Shown here piece after piece: positions 34,185 through 41,238 of a stretch of 41,238 nucleotides of DNA. Position 1 is the stretch's first letter. Every line of letters begins with the position of its first letter. The position numbers and the translations under genes were made by a program. Source of the DNA: Methylomonas koyamae (GTDB taxonomy: Bacteria > Pseudomonadota > Gammaproteobacteria > Methylococcales > Methylomonadaceae); NCBI RefSeq assembly GCF_001644025.1, contig NZ_LUUK01000200.1:1-41238 (forward strand). The letters run 5' to 3'. The notes beneath the pieces are model-generated. The model did no database searches. It had not been told where the DNA came from and was given only the letters and a program-made list of their open reading frames with translations.

Positions 34185-35611
34185 GATTCGTTTCCAGCCG
34201 TTGCCAAACGAAAACTTCGCACCAAGGCCCCTACGTCGGCCGCCGACTGTTTTTGGCCCTGGCCGATGACTTCGATCACCTGGTCGCGAGCAACGAGCGT
34301 TGCCACATAAAGCTCGTGGGCGCCAAACGTGAAAGGCGAGTTTTGACTATACCGAGCCAACGACATCGGTTGCAGTTCGCCAGCCCATATCAAGGTCCGG
34401 GTCTCCTCGATCTTGAAATCGCGCCAGTCCCCGGCAATCGACGCCTGACGCCGATCGACATAGTAATCCAGCGATTGCCGTTCGCTGGGTCGGACTCTGA
34501 CCAAAACCCACTCGTCTTCCGCCGAAGTCAGCAGCTTCATATCGGTGTCGGGGAAGCTCCCGGAATTTGCCCGTCGCCATTTTCCGCTCGGAATTGTCAA
34601 ACGATAGTTTGACGCGACACCGGCGACAACTTGTTCGGCTCGCAGACGCTCCCCAGTGTAGAACGCTAGCTCGCCCCTGCCGAGGTACAATGCGAAAACC
34701 ATGAACGGCAACCCCGCTAACAACACGGCGCGTTGCCGCCAACTGTAGCGATCCGGCTCCTCACGCCACGGTAACCCAGCACTGCGGCGCAACTGGTTCA
34801 TCCTTTCTTGCAATATCAACCAGGGGACGGCACCGATAACGACCGTAATCGGTAACAAAAAACCTGGGGCCAGCCAGCCGAAGAGTTCTCCGGCGATCAT
34901 CAACACCAACAAAGTACCGGGCGCGGCTCCGAACCGGAAACGCTGATTTCCCGCGACGCGACTAACTCGCCGCTCCACCTGATAGAACACGTTCAAATTG
35001 TAAAGGGGCACCATCATCATCCAGGCGCAACGCGTCGGGTTTAGACGCGTTTCGCTGACTTCGGTCAAATCCTTGACGATGCGGTACATCAGGAAACAAG
35101 CATAGAGTCCCAAACTAAAAAACAACAGCCAGAACACCCGCCCGACTGGCGTCGGCGGATAAAGCGAGGCCTCCGCGCGAGGTTTGCTCGAAGAAACAAG
35201 CATCGGCCGTCCGCCCGCAGGCGCCGAGTCGTCACTGTCCGATTCGGCAGCGTTCGGCCGCGCCTTAATTACATGTCGCTGATGTCCGAACCAAAATAAG
35301 CAGGCGGCAAGCAGCGCGAACCCTATACAAAGGCCAAGGTTGGCGAACAGCGTATCTTCCTTGCGTTGCGAATAATCCAGTAGCGGGGTCAATCCAAAAC
35401 CCACGCAAAACATTAACGCCAACGTACCGCCTAGAAACACGCCGCCACCCTGGTAATTCTTGATCGCGGCCGATAGCGTCAAAAGCCCGGCCACACCGAG
35501 CGCGGCCGGTAAGGTGCCGTAGGCAACGGCAACCCAAAATGCCAATCCCAGGTAAACCGAACTGACACCATATAGCATCCGCGCGGGCAATCTCCTGCGT
35601 TTTTCATTCAT
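34181..35611 (-). CDS. Multi-pass membrane protein partner of the transglutaminase
   Basis: The 476-residue protein has likely membrane segments at about 12-32, 34-46, 58-76, 90-108, 160-180, 232-250, 255-272 and 300-318. The middle part (FSLGLYACFLMYRIVKDL then LNPTRCAWMMMVPLYNLN) resembles DUF4234-type proteins. After the last segment a soluble C-terminal domain of about 150 residues, mostly beta strand, should face the periplasm like the partner enzyme. The stop codon overlaps the partner's start. I do not know its function; a substrate-holding or export role is possible. The ribosome site is weak (AAGG directly before the ATG). Confidence 0.75.
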   Translation of the reverse strand: MNEKRRRLPARMLYGVSSVYLGLAFWVAVAYGTLPAALGVAGLLTLSAAIKNYQGGGVFLGGTLALMFCVGFGLTPLLDYSQRKEDTLFANLGLCIGFALLAACLFWFGHQRHVIKARPNAAESDSDDSAPAGGRPMLVSSSKPRAEASLYPPTPVGRVFWLLFFSLGLYACFLMYRIVKDLTEVSETRLNPTRCAWMMMVPLYNLNVFYQVERRVSRVAGNQRFRFGAAPGTLLVLMIAGELFGWLAPGFLLPITVVIGAVPWLILQERMNQLRRSAGLPWREEPDRYSWRQRAVLLAGLPFMVFALYLGRGELAFYTGERLRAEQVVAGVASNYRLTIPSGKWRRANSGSFPDTDMKLLTSAEDEWVLVRVRPSERQSLDYYVDRRQASIAGDWRDFKIEETRTLIWAGELQPMSLARYSQNSPFTFGAHELYVATLVARDQVIEVIGQGQKQSAADVGALVRSFRLATAGNES

Positions 35612-35670
35612 CCTTATAATCCATCGATATTGACTTGATGCTGTCCAAGCGGCGCATGCCCGAAGATTCC

Positions 35671-35704
35671 CGAGATTCGACTCGGCCGCCCTAGTCGAGT
35701 CTCG
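35671..35704 (-). terminator. Strong hairpin after radC
   Basis: CGAGATTCGACT and AGTCGAGTCTCG form a 12-base stem with one wobble pair and a 10-base loop, in the 116-base gap between radC and the next minus-strand gene. No long T-run follows. It probably separates the radC transcript from the downstream pair. Confidence 0.5.
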
Positions 35705-35727
35705 CGTCCGACTTTCCCGGCGTCATA

Positions 35728-36402
35728 TCATATCAAGCCATGCTCGGCAAACGAATAGGGTAAGCCGTCTCCGACAATAAAATGATCCAGTACGCGTATG
35801 TCGAACAGGCCGAGGGCTTGTTTGAGCTTATCGGTGAGCAAGCGGTCGGCCTGACTGGGCTCGTTAATACCGGACGGATGATTGTGGGCGAAGATCACCG
35901 CCGCCGCCGCATGGTAGAGCGCGCGTTTGGCAACTTCGCGCGGGTAAACGCTGGCCCCGTCTATCGTGCCGCGAAACAGTTCTTCCCACTGGATGACCCG
36001 ATGCTGATTATCCAGAAACAGACAGGCGAACACCTCGAAATCGTAACCGCGCAATTGCGCGCTCAGATACGCGCGAGTGGCATCCGGGCTAGTCAGCGCG
36101 TCGCCGCGCTGCAACACTTCGGAAAAATGCCGGCGCGCCATTTCCATGACGGCTTGCAGCTGGGCGTATTTGGCATCGCCCAGGCCCTTGCTTTCGCAAA
36201 AGCGCTGGCGGTCGGCGGCCAGCAACCCCCGCAACGAGCCAAAATCGCGCAACAGCTCGCGCGCCATATCCACCGCCGTCTTGCCGGCGATGCCGGTACG
36301 CAGGAAAATCGCCAGCAGTTCGGCATCGGACAAGGCCGCCGCGCCGCGCTGCAACAACTTTTCGCGGGGACGTTCGTCCGCCGACCAATCCTTGATGCTC
36401 AT
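35728..36402 (-). CDS. radC: RadC-family JAB-domain protein
   Basis: The protein has 224 residues from the ATG at 36402, which has GGGAG upstream; the longer frame adds ten unlikely residues. It begins [20 protein letters not shown], the usual start. A helix-hairpin-helix-like N-terminal part (about 1-95) precedes the JAB/MPN domain with HNHPSG (about 170) and the catalytic-type Glu in EELFRGTID. Despite the name, a role in DNA repair is disproved in E. coli and the biochemical function is unknown. It is divergent from coaBC with a 92-base gap, as in many gammaproteobacteria. Confidence 0.95.
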   Translation of the reverse strand: MSIKDWSADERPREKLLQRGAAALSDAELLAIFLRTGIAGKTAVDMARELLRDFGSLRGLLAADRQRFCESKGLGDAKYAQLQAVMEMARRHFSEVLQRGDALTSPDATRAYLSAQLRGYDFEVFACLFLDNQHRVIQWEELFRGTIDGASVYPREVAKRALYHAAAAVIFAHNHPSGINEPSQADRLLTDKLKQALGLFDIRVLDHFIVGDGLPYSFAEHGLI

Positions 36403-36455
36403 TGTCGCTCCCGGCCGGAAAAAACGGGTCAAGCATAGAAGAATCCGGGGGAGTT

Positions 36456-36464
36456 TGCCATAAT
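36456..36464 (+). promoter_or_regulatory. Extended -10 promoter of coaBC
   Basis: TGC followed by CATAAT matches the extended -10 form TGn-TATAAT with one mismatch. A transcript start near 36471 would put a TTG start at 36402 upstream of the promoter and leave a short leader of about 24 bases before the ATT at 36495. Confidence 0.45.
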
Positions 36465-36494
36465 TCCAACTCTTTACCGTTTTGGGGCAAGACG

Positions 36495-37700
36495 ATTAAC
36501 AAACGCATTTTACTGGGAGTTTGCGGCGGTATCGCGGCCTACAAGGCGGCGGAATTGGTTCGCCTGTTGCGCAAGCAGGGCTGCGAGGTGCGCGTCGTCA
36601 TGACCGCCGCCGCCCGCGAATTCGTCGCCCCGCTGACCTTCCAGGCGCTGAGCGGCCACGCCGTTCACCTGCACTTACTGGACGCAGGCCAGGAACAGGC
36701 GATGGGCCATATTCATCTGGCGCGCTGGGCCGATGCTGTCGTCGTCGCCCCGGCGAGTGCCGATCTGCTGGCAAAATTGGCGCACGGTCTGGCCGACGAC
36801 TTGTTGTCCACGCTGCTGCTGGCCGCCGACTGTCCGGTCTATGTCGCACCGGCCATGAACCAAGCCATGTGGGCCAAGCCCGCCACCCAACGCAATCTCG
36901 CTACACTGGCGGCCGACGGCGTTCGCGTGTTGGGACCTGCCAGCGGCGAGCAGGCTTGCGGCGAACTGGGACTGGGGCGGATGCTCGAGCCCGCCGAGCT
37001 TTGCGACAGCCTGTTGTCGGACGATCGGGACCGACCGCTACGAGGCGCGCGACTGGTGGTCAGCGCCGGCCCAACCCGCGAAGCGCTGGACCCGGTGCGC
37101 TTTATCAGCAATCGCAGTTCCGGCAAGATGGGATACGCATTGGCGGCGGCGGCGGCTCGGGCCGGTGCGCAAGTCACGCTGGTCAGCGGCCCGGTAGCGT
37201 TGCCGACACCACCGGGCCTCGAACGCATCGACGTCGAAACCGCCGCCGACATGCACGCGGCGGTCATGGCTCTCATGGGCGAAGCCGATATCTACATCGG
37301 CGCGGCGGCGGTGGCCGATTACCGACCCAGCGAGATCGCCCCCGTCAAATTAAAAAAGGGGCGGGGCGCCTCGGTGATAGCATTAACCCAAAATCCGGAC
37401 ATCGTCGCCGATGTCGCCGCGTTAAAGCCCAAGCCGTTCGTGGTCGGCTTCGCCGCCGAAACCGACGACCTGGAAAATTACGCCCGAGGCAAATTGATCG
37501 CCAAAAATCTGGACATGATCGCCGCCAACTGGATTGGCCGTGAAGACGGCGGTTTCGACAGCGATCGCAATGCCCTGCAAGTCTATTGGCCGGGCGGGGC
37601 CGCGAGCTTGGCGATGACCGAAAAATCCGCCCTGGCCGAGCAACTCATCACTCTGATCGCGGAACATTTTCATGCGAAAAATTCAACTAAAAGTTCTTGA
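36495..37700 (+). CDS. coaBC: Bifunctional CoaBC (Dfp), probable ATT start
   Basis: From the ATT at 36495 the protein has 401 residues, the normal length. It would begin [12 protein letters not shown], matching the usual start of Dfp. There is no in-frame ATG or GTG upstream; the only other option is a TTG at 36402 giving 31 extra residues and lying upstream of the likely promoter. GGGG lies seven bases before ATT. The CoaC half (about 1-185) has the FMN flavoprotein motif [22 protein letters not shown] (the PXMNXXMW motif) and the active-site Cys in [13 protein letters not shown]. The CoaB half has [24 protein letters not shown] and KLKKG. It makes 4'-phosphopantetheine from 4'-phosphopantothenate and cysteine. 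It overlaps dut by 29 bases. Confidence 0.93.
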   Translation: MNKRILLGVCGGIAAYKAAELVRLLRKQGCEVRVVMTAAAREFVAPLTFQALSGHAVHLHLLDAGQEQAMGHIHLARWADAVVVAPASADLLAKLAHGLADDLLSTLLLAADCPVYVAPAMNQAMWAKPATQRNLATLAADGVRVLGPASGEQACGELGLGRMLEPAELCDSLLSDDRDRPLRGARLVVSAGPTREALDPVRFISNRSSGKMGYALAAAAARAGAQVTLVSGPVALPTPPGLERIDVETAADMHAAVMALMGEADIYIGAAAVADYRPSEIAPVKLKKGRGASVIALTQNPDIVADVAALKPKPFVVGFAAETDDLENYARGKLIAKNLDMIAANWIGREDGGFDSDRNALQVYWPGGAASLAMTEKSALAEQLITLIAEHFHAKNSTKSS

Positions 37701-38127
37701 TCCCCGTCTGGGCCACGACATTCCGCTGCCGGCATACGCCACGGACGGTTCGGCCGGCCTGGACCTGAGGGCCTGCCTGGACGCGCCGCTGACGCTGCAA
37801 CCCGGCGCCAGCACGTTGATCCCGACCGGCCTGGCGATTCACATCGACGATCCGCATCTGGCCGCTGTATTGTTGCCGCGCTCCGGCCTAGGCCATAAAC
37901 ACGGCATTGTGCTCGGCAACCTGGTCGGCCTGATCGATTCGGATTATCAAGGCCAAATCTTCGTATCGTGCTGGAACCGGGGCGGCGAGACGTTTACCGT
38001 CGAAGTCGGCGAGCGCATCGCCCAAATGGTCTTCGTTCCGGTGGTCCAGGCCGAATTCGAATGCGTGGCCGAATTCGCCGACAGCCAACGCGGCGCCGGC
38101 GGCTTCGGCCACAGCGGCCGTCATTAA
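37672..38127 (+). CDS. dut: dUTP pyrophosphatase Dut
   Basis: The protein has 151 residues, the standard length for the trimeric enzyme. All five motifs are visible: [12 protein letters not shown] (motif 1), [10 protein letters not shown] (2), GLIDSDYQG (3), [12 protein letters not shown] (4) and [10 protein letters not shown] (5). It splits dUTP into dUMP and pyrophosphate, keeping uracil out of DNA and feeding thymidylate synthesis. The start lies 29 bases inside coaBC, and algC follows 17 bases after the stop. The order coaBC-dut-algC-argB is shared with Pseudomonas and other gammaproteobacteria. Confidence 0.97.
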   Translation: MRKIQLKVLDPRLGHDIPLPAYATDGSAGLDLRACLDAPLTLQPGASTLIPTGLAIHIDDPHLAAVLLPRSGLGHKHGIVLGNLVGLIDSDYQGQIFVSCWNRGGETFTVEVGERIAQMVFVPVVQAEFECVAEFADSQRGAGGFGHSGRH

Positions 38128-38144
38128 AATCCGGAGCCGCCGCG

Positions 38145-40721
38145 ATGGGCCGAATATTTAGCATAGTGGCCGCGATAGCGGCTTTGATGGTGCTGGTCAC
38201 CGGTGCCGCCGGCTACTGGCTGGCGGCGGCCAACGTCCGCGATACCGAGCAATCCAGCGTCACCGCGATTGCCGGCGTAATGTCGGTCGGCGTTGCCAGT
38301 CAGATCGACACCCTGCAAAAAGTGGTGGACGGTCTGGCGCAGTCGCCCGAAGTCGCCAATGCCCTGGCCGCCGGCGCAGGCCGCGCCGATTTGGACAAGC
38401 TGGCCGCCCGGCTGCAAGACGCGATACCTCAGGCCTTGCGGGTCCGCATTCTGCCGGCCACCGTCAGCGAGCCGGAACTGACGCAAACGCCGAACATGGG
38501 CTTCGCCGATCTGGAAATGGTGCGCGCCACGTTGACGGCCAAACAAAAGCCGATGGTGCAAGGCGAGGGCGAACACCGCCATCTGGCGATCACCAGCGCC
38601 GTCGTCGCCAACCAGCAGACGCTGGGTGCCATACTGGTCAGCCTGAAACCGGATCTGGTTCAGCAACTCCTGTCCAGAACCATTTTCAATGCGGGCCTGA
38701 TCGAAATCAAACAGGACCAGAGCGTGATTGCCAGTGCCGGCAACCCGGCCGCCAAACTCGACGAACCGCAATCCCTGCCGTTGACCAACACCCGCTGGCA
38801 ACTCGATCTCTGGATCGGTAGCGGCGACAGCGCCGGCAACACCGTACTGTTCGCCAGTATCGTCCTGATTCCGGCCATGTTGGCCTGCCTGGGATTCTTT
38901 ATCGGCTACCGCAAATTGCACGACTTTCTGCATCATGACCAAAGCGTGATTTTAAAAGCCGCCAAGGACATGATGGCCGGCAAGAAGGTCGGCAACTACC
39001 CGGTATTGCTCGAAGAAATGCAGCCGATCATCTCGGCGCTGGCGCAATTCAAACGCATCTTGCAACAAGAACAGACGGCCGAGCCGACCGGCACCGGTTT
39101 CGCCGACGATCACGATTTTTTCGACGAATCCTTCGACATCGACTTCGTCGAAGAAGCGCCTCAGTCGGCGGCAAGACCGGTCGCCACCGCGCCGATTTCG
39201 CTGAATACGGCGCCGATCGCGTTGAATACCGCGCCGGTCTCGCTAGGCCAACCGGCCGACACCGAACCCGGTCTGGCCCCACACCCGGCGCCGGCCTCCA
39301 GCCCGGCGCCCAAGCCATCCGCGCCGCCGCCACGACCCGCGCGCAACGACTTCGCCGACAGTTTTCGCGGCTACGACATTCGCGGCATTGTCGGCCGCGG
39401 CCTGACCCAGGACGGCGTGCGCGACATCGGCGCCGCTTTCGCCAGTCTGGCGCTGGAACAACAAGTGCCCACCGTCGTCGTCGGCCGCGACGGCCGGCTG
39501 TCCAGTCCGGCTCTGGCCGAAGCGTTGGTGGCCGGCATCCGCTCGACCGGCTGCAACGTGCTGGACATCGGCCTGGTGCCAACGCCGCTACTGTACTTCG
39601 TCGCCCGCCATTGCGAGGGCCGTACCGGCATCATGATCACCGGCAGTCACAATCCGCCCGACTACAACGGACTGAAACTGGTGCTAAACGGCGAAACCCT
39701 GGCCGGCCCGGCGATTCAGCAGCTCAAGCAGCGCACGCTGGCCCGCGACTTTCACCAGGCCGAACTCGGCAAGGTCGAGCTGAATACCGCGTTCAGCAAC
39801 GAATATATCGGCACGATCGCCGACGACGTGCATCTGGTCCGGCCGATGAAGGTCGTCGTCGATTGCGGCAACGGTGCCGCCGGTTTGCTGGCCCCGATGC
39901 TGTTGAAAACCATGGGCTGCGATATTGTCGAATTGTTTTGCGATATCGACGGCCATTTTCCCAACCACCATCCCGATCCCAGCAAGCCGGAGAATTTGGC
40001 CGACCTGATCGGCGCGGTCAAGCATTACGGCGCCGATGTCGGCGTCGCGTTCGACGGGGACGCCGACCGCTTGGGCGTGGTCGATTCGTCGGGCAAAATC
40101 ATCTGGCCAGATCGGCAATTGATGTTGTTCGCCCGAGACGTGCTGGCCGGCAAGCCTGGCTCTGAAGTGATTTTCGACGTCAAATGCTCCAAGCATTTGG
40201 AAGAGCAAATCAGGAAGCGCGGCGGCCGGCCGTTGATGTGGAAGAGCGGCCATTCGATGATGAAAGCCAAACTCCACGAGACCGGCGCGGCGCTGGCCGG
40301 CGAAATGAGCGGTCATATCTTTTTCAACGACCGCTGGTTCGGCTTCGACGACGGCCTGTACGCGGCGGCGCGCTTGATCGAGATTCTGTCGGCCGACATG
40401 CGTTCCAGCAGCGACGTGTTCTCCGATCTGCCCGATAGCATCAGCACGCCGGAGTTGCTGATTCCGCTCGCCGAGGGCGAAGCGGCGGCCGTGATGACCC
40501 AATTGGCCGGCAATGCCCGCTTCCCAAACGCTAAGGTCATCGACATCGACGGACTGCGCATCGAATTCGCCGACGGCTGGGGACTAATTCGCGCGTCCAA
40601 TACCACGCCGGCGCTGACCGCCCGCTTCGAGGCGGACACCAAGGATGCGCTACGCCGGATTCAAGATCAGTTCAAACAGCTGTTGCTACAAATCAAACCC
40701 GACCTAGACCTACCTTTTTAA
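38145..40721 (+). CDS. algC: Phosphomannomutase/phosphoglucomutase AlgC, long membrane form
   Basis: The protein has 858 residues from the ATG at 38145, with GGAG upstream. A longer frame reaching back into dut is not real. The N-terminal part has two membrane segments (about 4-26 and 230-250) enclosing a periplasmic sensor-like domain. A cytoplasmic linker (about 300-400), proline- and alanine-rich, follows, containing a short tandem repeat. The catalytic part begins at about 405 (FRGYDIRGIVG). Ser501 in TGSHNPP carries the phosphate; DGDADRLG binds metal; EMSGHIFF selects sugar; and RASNTTPALTARFE binds phosphate. It converts mannose 6-P or glucose 6-P to the 1-P form for LPS and exopolysaccharide. 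The P. aeruginosa locus has the same long form in the same gene order. Confidence 0.95.
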   Translation: MGRIFSIVAAIAALMVLVTGAAGYWLAAANVRDTEQSSVTAIAGVMSVGVASQIDTLQKVVDGLAQSPEVANALAAGAGRADLDKLAARLQDAIPQALRVRILPATVSEPELTQTPNMGFADLEMVRATLTAKQKPMVQGEGEHRHLAITSAVVANQQTLGAILVSLKPDLVQQLLSRTIFNAGLIEIKQDQSVIASAGNPAAKLDEPQSLPLTNTRWQLDLWIGSGDSAGNTVLFASIVLIPAMLACLGFFIGYRKLHDFLHHDQSVILKAAKDMMAGKKVGNYPVLLEEMQPIISALAQFKRILQQEQTAEPTGTGFADDHDFFDESFDIDFVEEAPQSAARPVATAPISLNTAPIALNTAPVSLGQPADTEPGLAPHPAPASSPAPKPSAPPPRPARNDFADSFRGYDIRGIVGRGLTQDGVRDIGAAFASLALEQQVPTVVVGRDGRLSSPALAEALVAGIRSTGCNVLDIGLVPTPLLYFVARHCEGRTGIMITGSHNPPDYNGLKLVLNGETLAGPAIQQLKQRTLARDFHQAELGKVELNTAFSNEYIGTIADDVHLVRPMKVVVDCGNGAAGLLAPMLLKTMGCDIVELFCDIDGHFPNHHPDPSKPENLADLIGAVKHYGADVGVAFDGDADRLGVVDSSGKIIWPDRQLMLFARDVLAGKPGSEVIFDVKCSKHLEEQIRKRGGRPLMWKSGHSMMKAKLHETGAALAGEMSGHIFFNDRWFGFDDGLYAAARLIEILSADMRSSSDVFSDLPDSISTPELLIPLAEGEAAAVMTQLAGNARFPNAKVIDIDGLRIEFADGWGLIRASNTTPALTARFEADTKDALRRIQDQFKQLLLQIKPDLDLPF
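39189..39251 (+). repeat. 21-base tandem repeat in the AlgC linker
   Basis: Three copies of a 21-base unit encode APISLNT, APIALNT and APVSLGQ in a row. The third copy is the most changed. They lie in the flexible, proline-rich linker before the enzyme domain, a place where length variation between strains is likely. Confidence 0.8.

Positions 40722-41238
<517 letters not shown>

Noticed and set aside
36521-37543. A 340-codon plus-strand frame inside coaBC
   Set aside because: Arg- and Gly-rich shadow of coaBC in another frame with no family resemblance.
37968-38144. N-terminal extension of algC into dut
   Set aside because: The extra residues are Arg-rich shadow sequence; the membrane helix and ribosome site fit the ATG at 38145.

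Overview
This 41.2-kb window looks like chromosome from a gammaproteobacterium of moderately high GC content. The strongest pointer is the gene order radC / coaBC-dut-algC-argB at the right end, with the long membrane-anchored form of AlgC, together with a yffB-dapE pair and a succinylase-type lysine pathway (dapC, dapD, dapE). A Methylococcales-like methanotroph is my guess from general protein style, but nothing in the window proves it. I see no rRNA, tRNA, CRISPR array, intact insertion sequence or phage gene.

Layout. 0-2.4 kb: the end of a radical SAM gene, a tiny protein with a flagellar-rod-like C-terminus, a membrane protein carrying a single c-type heme motif, and a cold-shock gene with its own promoter and terminator. 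2.6-6.5 kb: clpB behind a textbook heat-shock (sigma-32) promoter, then a divergent GAPDH-like protein. 6.6-10.8 kb: phoB-phoR behind a candidate Pho box, converging on a MASE1-PAS-PAS protein whose GGDEF domain has lost catalytic residues but kept the inhibitory I-site. 10.9-14.6 kb: a two-gene cytochrome bd-like operon lacking several acidic residues of canonical bd oxidases, then DUF502 and pncC. 14.7-16.6 kb: a second MASE1 protein with an intact GGDEF. 16.7-19.6 kb: a lipoprotein M48 protease overlapping dapC, a palindromic repeat across the dapC stop codon, and dapD.

19.6-25.0 kb separates dapD from yffB-dapE. Its first half is AT-richer, with long non-coding gaps, a possible glycosyltransferase-like gene, an aldose-epimerase-like gene and a gene remnant. 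It ends with a GAF-PAS-GGDEF-EAL protein with intact catalytic motifs. 25.0-31.7 kb: a small acidic protein, yffB, dapE, an AIM24-family protein, an S9 peptidase lipoprotein and a membrane-anchored repeat protein. 31.7-32.2 kb is non-coding and holds a candidate structured small RNA on the minus strand, with an intrinsic terminator and an FNR/ANR-like palindrome upstream. 32.2-35.6 kb: a periplasmic DUF3857/transglutaminase protein translationally coupled to a multi-pass membrane protein. 35.7-41.2 kb: radC, then coaBC (probably starting at a rare ATT codon), dut, algC and the start of argB.

Functional themes are lysine/peptidoglycan precursor synthesis (dapC, dapD, dapE), c-di-GMP signalling (three proteins, two apparently catalytic and one apparently a receptor), phosphate sensing, stress response (ClpB, Csp, M48 protease), and nucleotide/coenzyme and sugar-phosphate supply. 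The best candidates for new biology are the altered bd-type operon, the I-site-only GGDEF protein, the candidate small RNA and the lone-heme membrane protein.
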